Origin: Bacteroidota bacterium
GTDB taxonomy: Bacteria; Bacteroidota; Bacteroidia; Chitinophagales; UBA2359
Direction of reading: 5' to 3'
Assembly (NCBI GenBank): GCA_020629895.1
Contig: JAHDCM010000030.1
Location: forward strand, 7,990 to 14,699
Length of the DNA stretch: 6,710 bases
In this document: in pieces, positions 1 through 5,578 of the stretch
How the letters are laid out: each line of letters starts with the position of its first letter
Numbering within the stretch: the stretch's first letter is position 1
Notes under the pieces: model-generated
The model's database searches: none
What the model was told of the DNA's origin: nothing
Seen by the model: only the letters and a program-made list of their open reading frames with translations
Made by a program: the position numbers and the translations under genes

Positions 1-80
1 AACGATTTACGGTTGAACGATACGTTTTATCATAAATCGTCTATCGTTCAATCGTCACTCCTCGTTTCATCGTTTGCTCA
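1..80. repeat. ACGATT-type low-complexity repeat with an inverted repeat over the crtZ stop codon
   Basis: This stretch is built from variants of the word ACGATT/AATCGT. Bases 9-22 pair with 42-55 as a 14-position stem containing one G-T wobble; the core ttgaacgata (13-22) is perfectly complementary to 42-51. Bases 2-8 can alternatively pair with 34-40. The right arm overlaps the last codons and TAG stop of crtZ (41-43), so the repeat supplies the end of that protein. No run of T follows the stem on the minus strand, so it is not a textbook intrinsic terminator, although it could end crtZ transcription. Similar words recur near 5053-5063 and 6693-6710. Confidence 0.55.
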
Positions 81-514
81 TATTTTTTAGCAGCATACAA
101 AAAACCAAAAGCCTCACTATCCTCTTTTTCTTGATGCTTGTGATGAATTTTATGCGCTCGAATCAGCCGTTTGATATAAGGATGTTGAAAACGATACTTG
201 ATCTTTATACGTCGATGAATGATAATGTCATGAAAAATAAAATATACCACTCCATAAACGGTAATTCCAATTCCTACCCACAACATCCAATGCTCTAATT
301 GCACCCCGTAATAAATAAGTGGAGCCGCCACAATACCATATAATAAAGACACCACATCATTCAATTCAAACCAACCATGTCGCGGGCTATGGTGGCTTTT
401 ATGAACCGACCAAAGTACTCCATGTAAAATATACTTGTGAGAAAACCACGCCAATACTTCCATCAAAATAAAGGTCGCAGTAAAAATAAGTGTGTTAAGG
501 ATAATCATCATCAT
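41..514 (-). CDS. crtZ: Beta-carotene hydroxylase (CrtZ-type, fatty acid hydroxylase superfamily)
   Basis: This is a membrane non-heme di-iron hydroxylase of 157 residues, close to the usual CrtZ length. The family adds 3- and 3'-hydroxyls to the ionone rings of beta-carotene, giving zeaxanthin through cryptoxanthin. All four histidine boxes expected for the di-iron site are visible: H26-x4-H31 in HKYILHG, H38/H41/H42 in HKSHH, H95-x4-H100 in HDIIIH, and H121/H124/H125 in HKIHH. Hydrophobic stretches at about residues 4-24, 54-70 and 77-95 fit an integral inner-membrane protein. The start is uncertain by up to two codons because three ATGs stand in a row (514-506). It lies 69 bp downstream of the SprT-like gene on the same strand and may be co-transcribed with it. 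No other carotenoid gene is present here. The last residues (about KRGVTIER) come from the ACGATT repeat. A related sterol-desaturase-like activity cannot be excluded, but the histidine-box spacing is classic CrtZ. Confidence 0.88.
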   Translation of the reverse strand: MMMIILNTLIFTATFILMEVLAWFSHKYILHGVLWSVHKSHHSPRHGWFELNDVVSLLYGIVAAPLIYYGVQLEHWMLWVGIGITVYGVVYFIFHDIIIHRRIKIKYRFQHPYIKRLIRAHKIHHKHQEKEDSEAFGFLYAAKKYEQTMKRGVTIER

Positions 515-583
515 AAACCAAGTTTATCAATGTTTTAATTATCGCTTCAACATCTCAAGCCATAAATGGTTTGCAAGTAACGA

Positions 584-1240
584 CTACTTTTTAATATATA
601 CTTCCGCTACACCACTTACCGTATATTCTTTATTGGTATCGCGCTCTTTACACAAATAGCGCGTTCTTCTTTTCCTGCCTTTTATAAAACACCGATACCC
701 TTTTCCCGCTTCCAAAAGAAATGTTTCTCCTTCTGGCACCTCCTCAAGTAATACCCGTTGGATACCTGCTGGCAAATTAGGAGGTGGCGCATCATATTTG
801 CGAAAGGCTTTGTACAAATATGGGTCTGCACAACTAGACGCCGCTGGATTGATTAAATAATTTCGTAAAGCCACCGCCAAATCTTCAGGAAATATCTTTT
901 GTTCCAAAAATGGACGCAGTAAATTTTGATAAGTCGTTTTCCACTCTATCCCATGCGGCTTCACGCTTCGCTGATACCGTTTCCACGTATAAAGGTGGGC
1001 TATTTCATGCACCAATGTATTCAAAAAAGCATATTGATTCAAATCTCCATTCACCGAAATACGATGCCCTTTTCCCTTAAATGGAGGCCGATAATCACCC
1101 AATTTTGTTTGGCGTTTTCGGGCAATCGTCAGCGCAACATAATTATCCACCAACCAGGGTACCACAATCGGAATCGCTTGGGCAGGAAGGTGATTTTTAA
1201 GTCCCTTATGGAACATCTCTGTCGCCTCTTGTTTGGTCAT
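584..1240 (-). CDS. SprT-like domain protein (zinc metallopeptidase fold)
   Basis: This is a 218-residue cytoplasmic protein with the SprT signature. HEIAH at residues 78-82 gives two zinc-ligand histidines (H78, H82) and catalytic E79, and HGIEW at 96-100 provides the probable third ligand, H96. In the family, eukaryotic Spartan/SPRTN cleaves DNA-protein crosslinks; the bacterial proteins are poorly characterised, so a protease role here is inferred from the intact active-site motif. The C-terminal part (about 160-218) is basic, with GRKRRTRYLC at 188-197, and could contact nucleic acid. Only three cysteines (C137, C184, C197) are present, so I see no complete four-cysteine zinc ribbon of the kind found in some relatives. 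There is no signal peptide. The ATG at 1240 is chosen because the N-terminal helix fits the domain. It is followed by crtZ on the same strand after 69 bp, and preceded by a 393-bp spacer with structured elements, so its promoter probably lies between about 1241 and 1330. Confidence 0.8.
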   Translation of the reverse strand: MTKQEATEMFHKGLKNHLPAQAIPIVVPWLVDNYVALTIARKRQTKLGDYRPPFKGKGHRISVNGDLNQYAFLNTLVHEIAHLYTWKRYQRSVKPHGIEWKTTYQNLLRPFLEQKIFPEDLAVALRNYLINPAASSCADPYLYKAFRKYDAPPPNLPAGIQRVLLEEVPEGETFLLEAGKGYRCFIKGRKRRTRYLCKERDTNKEYTVSGVAEVYIKK

Positions 1241-1324
1241 AGTAGCGTTTTAATGAAAAAACAAGATAAGGCTTTTTAGGAATGATGAAAAAATAACTTT
1301 ACAATATTTGGGTCGATTATTTTT

Positions 1325-1392
1325 GTATCTAGTGAGGCAGAAAACGTAGGCGATGCAGCGCATCGGCGAGGCTTTCTAACAAAGCTAGATGC
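1325..1392. repeat. Small hairpin-forming intergenic element
   Basis: The ends pair: gtatctag (1325-1332) with ctagatgc (1385-1392), eight positions including one G-T wobble. Inside lies a perfect small hairpin, CGATGC (1351-1356) with GCATCG (1360-1365) around a three-base loop. AGAAA near 1340 can also pair with TTTCT near 1374. The element is much more GC-rich and structured than its AT-rich flanks. It shares the exact ten-base word ctagtgaggc (1329-1338) with the neighbouring larger element, where it appears in reverse complement at 1575-1584. Strand and function are unknown; it may be a dispersed repeat or the remnant of one. Confidence 0.45.
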
Positions 1393-1468
1393 AAAAAGAA
1401 GCAGCTAAAAATGTAAATTTATTTAATCCTCATTCCTTAGTTCAGTCTTTTCTTCTTTTTTATTTTCT

Positions 1469-1624
1469 GGGCGCATCCTTTTAGGTCGGGCTATCCGCTT
1501 GTAGTTGCCTCCTAGAAAACCTGTTCGGCTACTACGCCTAGCAGTGTCTTCCGCTGTCAGCCCTGCTAGGCGTAGCCTCACTAGGTTTCTATTTCGCCAA
1601 GCTACCGCTACTATCCCTTGCGCA
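1469..1624 (+). ncRNA. Candidate structured non-coding RNA / dispersed Bacteroidota intergenic element
   Basis: The element opens with GGGCGCA (1469-1475) and closes with CCCTTGCGCA (1615-1624); GCGCA (1471-1475) pairs with TGCGC (1619-1623). Just inside the 5' end is TCGGGCTATCCGC (1486-1498), able to fold as a short CGG/CCG hairpin. The centre carries a perfect 13-bp stem, ctacgcctagcag (1532-1544) with ctgctaggcgtag (1563-1575), around an 18-base loop. An outer helix joins AGAAAACCT (1514-1522) with AGGTTTCT (1583-1590) with one bulged A, and GCTTG (1497-1501) can pair with CAAGC (1598-1602). From memory, GGGCG...GGTCGGGCTNTCCGC...TCCCTNACGC elements are common between genes in Bacteroidota; the Rfam family Flavo-1 is one candidate to compare, but I cannot confirm the identity. 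No T-run follows, so it is not a simple terminator. The strand is chosen by that resemblance. It ends ten bases from the lipoprotein stop codon. Confidence 0.55.
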
Positions 1625-1633
1625 AATCACCTA

Positions 1634-2611
1634 CTAGAAAATCTCACAATCATAAACCTGTACATTCGGGACACTCACAACCGTCTCCATATCATTTCCA
1701 AAACGATCTGTCTTTACGATAATAGAAAAATCGCCACAAACAATACGCGGAAAAAAGAGATGTTGCGAATCAGGTGACCAACGCGTCACGCCATTCAAAT
1801 GACCATCTTTCACCACATCAACCGTTTCTCCACTACTTAAAATGACCTTTCGAACCGCCCACCTTCCTAGTAAACAGTGCAATAATTCATATTGGCTTTC
1901 GAAGGTAATTTCTTTCCCGTCGGGCGACCAGTAAGGATCATGGTCGCGATGATCGTCGAAGGTAAGGCGTTCTTCACCACTCCCATCCTTATTCATCGTA
2001 TGGATTTCGAGATTGAAAAAATTGATGGGATTACCTTTATAATCTTCAGGGTAGGCTGTGTACACAATTTTTTGGCCATCAGGCGACCAACTTGGGTCAC
2101 CAAATAAACTATTACGGGTCGTTAGTTTTTTAATAACTGTTCCATTGGTGGTGGTACGGAACAAATGCCAGTGACCCGTATTATCAGTAGCTGCCATTAC
2201 TAATTCCTTACCATCAGGCGACCAGTCGGCAACGCCTTGTGCTTTCCAGTCATTATCTTTTAAATCAATGACTTTCCGTTGGTTTGTTCCGTCTACATTT
2301 GCCATCCATAATTCGGCATTTTCATAATTATTGAAGTCTCCGGGCTTAGGCGACTTATACCACAGCATAGTCTTTTTATCGGGTGACACGCGGGGCCACC
2401 AGTCTTGATGTTGCTCATCTTCAATAACAGGTACCTCAACCCCTTCTTTGGTGAGCTTGTAAATATTAATATCATTATTTCGTTTGCTATAATACATCAT
2501 TTCATAATCCTGTCCTACAAGGGTTGGCTCAACTGGTTCTTCTTCGCCACATTGTAGAAAAAAGAAAGCTAGACACAACAAAGGAAATAGGATTTTAATG
2601 GACTTTTGCAT
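1634..2611 (-). CDS. Lipoprotein with PD40 (TolB-like) beta-propeller repeats
   Basis: This 325-residue exported protein starts with a short positive region and hydrophobic core ending at FFLQC, so C21 is the likely lipidated cysteine (signal peptidase II). The -1 residue, Q, is atypical for a lipobox. The mature protein begins CGEEE. An acidic run just after the cysteine resembles the lipoprotein export signal described in Bacteroidota, which would place it on the outer face of the outer membrane. Five PD40-type strands are visible: WPRVSPDKK near 72-80, then WSPDG-type motifs near 130, 175, 228 and 278, about 50 residues apart. With less regular first and last blades this fits a six-bladed propeller such as the TolB C-terminal domain. 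There is no TolB N-terminal domain and no catalytic domain, so it is not TolB itself; a ligand- or protein-binding role is inferred. It is divergent from moaA, and its 3' end abuts the structured element. ATG at 2611 is the natural start ahead of the signal peptide. Confidence 0.85.
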   Translation of the reverse strand: MQKSIKILFPLLCLAFFFLQCGEEEPVEPTLVGQDYEMMYYSKRNNDINIYKLTKEGVEVPVIEDEQHQDWWPRVSPDKKTMLWYKSPKPGDFNNYENAELWMANVDGTNQRKVIDLKDNDWKAQGVADWSPDGKELVMAATDNTGHWHLFRTTTNGTVIKKLTTRNSLFGDPSWSPDGQKIVYTAYPEDYKGNPINFFNLEIHTMNKDGSGEERLTFDDHRDHDPYWSPDGKEITFESQYELLHCLLGRWAVRKVILSSGETVDVVKDGHLNGVTRWSPDSQHLFFPRIVCGDFSIIVKTDRFGNDMETVVSVPNVQVYDCEIF

Positions 2612-2770
2612 GGGTTTTATTTTTAAGATTACATGCCAATATCTTCCGAATCGTTTATTTATTTTATATAAGGGGAATAAATACGAGACAAAGGTTGTAT
2701 GGATATTTATTCTTAGTATAATTTGAGGTGGTTTGAAATCATTGTAGTATTTTTGATAAACTTTATTTAT
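2612..2770. promoter_or_regulatory. Divergent intergenic region between the lipoprotein gene and moaA
   Basis: This AT-rich region must carry the promoters of both divergent units. On the plus strand, TTG at 2695-2697 followed after 19-20 bases by tataatttg (2717-2725) resembles the Bacteroidota housekeeping promoter (TTTG/TTG, then TAnnTTTG), with one extra base in the -7 element. If that is right, transcription of the Moco operon starts near 2730, and a TTG start codon at 2723 would be untranslatable. On the minus strand a TTTG (reverse complement near 2689-2692) precedes an AT-rich tatataaa about 18 bases later, a weaker candidate for the lipoprotein gene. No operator-like palindrome stood out. 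Confidence 0.4.
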
Positions 2771-3775
2771 TTGTCAACAACTCCTAACATATTGTATGAC
2801 CAACATGGTCGAGTAATTAATTACCTTCGATTGGCAGTGACAGATCGTTGCAACTTGCGATGCTTTTATTGCATGCCGGAAGAAGGAATTAATTATGTAC
2901 CACGAGCTGATTTATTGACTTATGAAGAAATGGAACGCTTGGTAAAAGTAGTCGCTAAAATGGGTATCTCTAAGTTACGCCTAACAGGCGGCGAGCCTTT
3001 TTTACGAAAAGATTTTATGCCTTTTTTAGCGCGTCTTTGTGCTATTGAAGGTATTGAGCAGATACATTTAACTACCAATGGCACCTTAACTGCTCCCCAT
3101 ATCCCCGACTTGAAACGCTTGGGCATCAAGTCGGTCAATTTGAGCTTGGATAGTTTGGATCGACAGCGTTTTTTGGAGATTACCCGTCGAGATTCGTTTG
3201 AAGCAGTGATGGAAACCTTTCATTTATTATTAGAAGCAGGCATCACTACTAAACTGAATGCAGTGGTAATGGAAGGGCGTAATATTGACGATATTTTACC
3301 GATGGTGGCCTTAACCAAAGATCATCCTGTAAGTGTCCGCTTTATTGAAGAAATGCCCTTTAATGGAACAGGTAAAGAGACGGGAATTAAGTGGGATCAA
3401 TGGCAGATTATGGAGCATATTCGAACTGCTTATCCTACTATTCATAAAATTAAAGATGCTCCCTACTCTACTTCCTTTAATTATGCTATTCCTGAACATT
3501 TAGGTACCGTAGGAGTCATTGCTGCTTTTAGCCGTAGCTTTTGTGGCACTTGTAACCGTATTCGAGTCACCCCACAAGGAATGCTAAAAACCTGTTTGTA
3601 TGATGATGGGGTGTTTAATCTTCGTCAATTTATGCGTCAAGAAGCTTCTGATCAAGCATTGGAAGCTACTATCCTAGAGGCTTTAGCTTACAAACCCAAA
3701 GATGGCTTTGAAGCAGAACAACAACGAAAAGGAGGCTTACCAGTTTCGGAAAGTATGGCAACGATTGGCGGCTGA
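2771..3775 (+). CDS. moaA: GTP 3',8-cyclase MoaA (radical SAM)
   Basis: MoaA performs the first step of Moco synthesis, rearranging GTP to 3',8-cyclo-7,8-dihydro-GTP, which MoaC converts to cyclic pyranopterin monophosphate. Numbered from the TTG at 2771 (334 residues; family about 330), the radical SAM cluster motif CNLRCFYC has C27, C31 and C34. The SAM-binding LTGGEP follows near 71-76, and the second, substrate-binding [4Fe-4S] motif CX2CX13C is at C258, C261 and C275. The protein ends in the family's Gly-Gly tail (TIGG). No in-frame ATG exists before the Fe-S motif. The frame is open back to a TTG at 2723, but the 16 extra residues are hydrophobic, unlike MoaA, and that TTG lies inside a promoter-like sequence. 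TTG at 2771 puts the first cysteine at 27, close to E. coli MoaA (24); TTG at 2792 (Cys at 20) is the alternative. It is the first gene of a Moco operon, followed by moeA after 82 bp. Confidence 0.93.
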   Translation: MSTTPNILYDQHGRVINYLRLAVTDRCNLRCFYCMPEEGINYVPRADLLTYEEMERLVKVVAKMGISKLRLTGGEPFLRKDFMPFLARLCAIEGIEQIHLTTNGTLTAPHIPDLKRLGIKSVNLSLDSLDRQRFLEITRRDSFEAVMETFHLLLEAGITTKLNAVVMEGRNIDDILPMVALTKDHPVSVRFIEEMPFNGTGKETGIKWDQWQIMEHIRTAYPTIHKIKDAPYSTSFNYAIPEHLGTVGVIAAFSRSFCGTCNRIRVTPQGMLKTCLYDDGVFNLRQFMRQEASDQALEATILEALAYKPKDGFEAEQQRKGGLPVSESMATIGG

Positions 3776-3800
3776 ATTAAAAGTAACACCCCTTTTGTAC

Positions 3801-3856
3801 TCACCCAATCATCCCATCACCCAATCACCCAATCATCCCATCACCCAATCATCATA
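3801..3856 (+). repeat. 24-bp tandem repeat between moaA and moeA
   Basis: Two perfect copies of a 24-base unit, 3801-3824 and 3825-3848, begin TCACCCAATCATCCC and end ATCACCCAA. They are followed by a partial, degraded copy up to the moeA start. Each unit is itself made of 7-9-base variations on CACCCAAT/CATCCCAT. It is strongly strand-biased (C and A, almost no G). Because 24 is a multiple of three and the unit has no stop in this frame, the frame of moeA stays open upstream through the repeat, reading NHPITQSP-like peptide. This should not be taken as part of MoeA. Confidence 0.85.
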
Positions 3857-3857
3857 T

Positions 3858-5048
3858 ATGATACCTGTACAGACTGCCTTTCAAACTATTTTAGACCAAG
3901 CCCTTCCAAGTCAAGTCATTCGTATCCCTCTTCAAGAAACAGTCGGACACATTTTAGCAGAAAACCTCTACGCAGATCGCGCCCTACCTCCTTTTGACCG
4001 CGTTACAATGGATGGCATTGCAATACAATATGCTGTTTTTGAAGCAGGTACCCGCACGTTTCCCATCGAAGGAATTAACCCGGCAGGAAGTCCTCAACAA
4101 CAATTGAAAGTAGCTACCAACTGCATCGAAGTGATGACAGGTTCCATGTTACCCCAAAACACAGACACCGTTATTCGCTACGAAGATGTAACAATAACCG
4201 ACCAAACTGCTACCATTCAAGTCGCCCAATTAAAGCAAGGGCAGAATATACACCGCAAAGGTTCCGATACCTCACAAAACAGTCTACTTGTTCCACAATA
4301 CACGCGTATTAGTCCTGCTGAAATAGGCATTGCCGCCACCATTGGAAAAACACATTTAAAAGTGCTGAAACCTCCCCATGTAATGATCATTTCTACGGGT
4401 GATGAGTTGGTTAAGGTGAGTGAAACACCTAAAGCGCATCAAATTCGCCAATCAAACGTCCATACACTTCAAGCAGCCTTAAAAAATTGGGGCGTTTCTT
4501 CAAGTATCACCCACCTCCTTGATGATGCACCTACCTTAAAAACGAAATTACAAGACATCATCCAGCAATATGCTATTTTACTGATTAGTGGTGGTGTTTC
4601 AAAGGGCAAATATGATTATATACCTGAAGTACTGCATCAACTAGGTGTTCAAAAACTCTTTCATCGGGTACAACAACGCCCTGGCAAACCTTTTTGGTTT
4701 GGGAAAGCCCCTAATAACACCCTCATTTTCGCCTTTCCGGGCAATCCTGTTTCCACTTTTGCGTGTGCTTGTCGTTATTTTCGTCCCTGGTTACATCAAC
4801 ACTTTCAATTAGCTCCTCTCCAACAAACAGCGATGCTTGGCGACACAGTACATTTCAAACCCAATCTGACCTATTTCTTGGCAGTAAAAACCGAATTAAA
4901 AAACGCACAATTATATGCGTATCCTGTACCAGGCAATGGCTCTGGCGACCTAGCCAACCTCGCACAGGTAGATGGCTTTTTGGAATTGCCACAAGGAAGC
5001 AATACCTTTGAAAAAGGTGGTATCTATCCACTTTATTTATTTAGATAA
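3858..5048 (+). CDS. moeA: Molybdopterin molybdotransferase MoeA
   Basis: MoeA inserts molybdate into adenylylated molybdopterin to form active Moco, acting in the cytoplasm, usually as a dimer. From the ATG at 3858 the protein has 396 residues, close to the usual size of about 400. Family motifs occur in order: PPFDRVTMDG at 44-53 (D52 in MDG), HRKGSDT at 132-138, STGDEL at 179-184 (E183), SGGVSKGKYDY at 244-254, QRPGKPFWFGK at 273-283, FPGNPVST at 293-300, and a C-terminal GSGDL...FLELP segment at 361-378. The frame is open for 52 codons further upstream, into the end of moaA, but those codons are the moaA 3' end in another frame plus the 24-bp tandem repeat. MIPVQTAF matches the normal MoeA beginning. 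The gap to moaC is 42 bp. The key motifs are intact, so it should be active. Confidence 0.94.
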   Translation: MIPVQTAFQTILDQALPSQVIRIPLQETVGHILAENLYADRALPPFDRVTMDGIAIQYAVFEAGTRTFPIEGINPAGSPQQQLKVATNCIEVMTGSMLPQNTDTVIRYEDVTITDQTATIQVAQLKQGQNIHRKGSDTSQNSLLVPQYTRISPAEIGIAATIGKTHLKVLKPPHVMIISTGDELVKVSETPKAHQIRQSNVHTLQAALKNWGVSSSITHLLDDAPTLKTKLQDIIQQYAILLISGGVSKGKYDYIPEVLHQLGVQKLFHRVQQRPGKPFWFGKAPNNTLIFAFPGNPVSTFACACRYFRPWLHQHFQLAPLQQTAMLGDTVHFKPNLTYFLAVKTELKNAQLYAYPVPGNGSGDLANLAQVDGFLELPQGSNTFEKGGIYPLYLFR

Positions 5049-5078
5049 TAGAACGATAATCGTCTCCCATTCAACTGC
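5049..5078. repeat. Short ACGAT palindrome between moeA and moaC
   Basis: Right after the moeA stop, acgat (5053-5057) and atcgt (5059-5063) form a palindrome around a single A, within gaacgataatcgtc. The word is the same as in the repeats at 1-80 and 6693-6710. It is too short to be a convincing terminator, and the Moco genes probably read through it. Confidence 0.35.
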
Positions 5079-5090
5079 AAATCAATATTC

Positions 5091-5573
5091 ATGAAATTAA
5101 CGCATATCAATGATGCTGGTACCCCTTCGATGGTCAATGTAGGGCATAAAAAACCAACTCAACGCATGGCAAGAGCAAGAGCTATTGTACAACTCAATAT
5201 TGATATTCTTGATCTTCTCACCAATGAAGACTTACACACTAAGAAAGGTCCTGTATTTCAAACGGCAATTATAGCGGGGGTTATGGCCGCCAAAAAAACG
5301 GGAGATTTGATTCCACTTTGCCATCCTATTGGTATGGATAATTGCCAGATTGATATTCAAGTAAATCAGGAAAATCAACAGCTCATTATTGACTGTACAG
5401 CAAGTGTCTTTGCTAAAACAGGCATTGAAATGGAGGCCTTGACAGGTGCAAGTATAGCAGCTCTTACCATTTATGATATGTGTAAAGCCTTATCACATGA
5501 CATTGTCATTCAAGAGATTAAATTGATGGAAAAACGGGGCGGGAAGAAGGATTTTTTACGTAAAAATCATTAA
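5091..5573 (+). CDS. moaC: Cyclic pyranopterin monophosphate synthase MoaC
   Basis: MoaC converts the MoaA product 3',8-cyclo-7,8-dihydro-GTP to cyclic pyranopterin monophosphate, the first stable Moco intermediate. The protein has 160 residues, nearly the same as E. coli MoaC (161), and is collinear with it from the start (LTHINDAG against LTHINAAG). Conserved segments include GDLIPLCHP at 71-79 (H78), KTGIEMEALTGAS at 109-121 and ALTIYDMCKA at 124-133, holding the catalytic-site D129 and K132. K51/K52 sits where the family has its essential lysine. KRGGKKDF closes the protein in place of the usual SGGKSGDF. The ATG at 5091 follows a 42-bp gap after moeA, and the stop is five bases before the next gene, which suggests tight co-transcription with mobA. 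Nothing appears missing or altered. Confidence 0.96.
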   Translation: MKLTHINDAGTPSMVNVGHKKPTQRMARARAIVQLNIDILDLLTNEDLHTKKGPVFQTAIIAGVMAAKKTGDLIPLCHPIGMDNCQIDIQVNQENQQLIIDCTASVFAKTGIEMEALTGASIAALTIYDMCKALSHDIVIQEIKLMEKRGGKKDFLRKNH

Positions 5574-5578
5574 TCATT

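Larger units (their letters stand above)
1241..1633. other. Gene-free spacer between the SprT-like gene and the lipoprotein gene
   Basis: No credible protein-coding gene is seen in these 393 bases. The right part holds a candidate structured RNA/repeat (1469-1624), and the middle holds a smaller hairpin-forming element (1325-1392). Bases 1393-1468 are A- and T/C-rich linker. Bases 1241-1324 are AT-rich and should contain the promoter of the SprT-like gene on the minus strand, but I could not pick a convincing Bacteroidota-type -33/-7 pair. Confidence 0.7.

Noticed and set aside
926..1279. Plus-strand open frame opposite the SprT-like gene
   Set aside because: It is antisense to a gene with a clear HEIAH...HGIEW signature and shows no domain of its own.
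1532..1575. Perfect 13-bp stem as an intrinsic terminator for the lipoprotein gene
   Set aside because: The loop is 18 bases and no T-run follows on either strand. The stem is better explained as part of the larger structured element, although it may still reduce read-through.
1505..1777. Plus-strand open frame of about 90 codons
   Set aside because: It overlaps the structured element and the 3' end of the lipoprotein gene on the opposite strand. Its arginine-rich product has no recognisable domain, and the base pattern is explained by RNA-like stems.
3801..3856. Possible CRISPR-like array
   Set aside because: The 24-bp units are directly adjacent with no unique spacers, are low in complexity and are not palindromic. 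It is a simple tandem repeat, and no cas genes are present.
3702..3857. Extended N-terminus for MoeA overlapping the end of moaA
   Set aside because: The extra residues come from the moaA 3' end in another frame and from a 24-bp tandem repeat. MoeA homologues begin at the equivalent of MIPVQTAF (3858).
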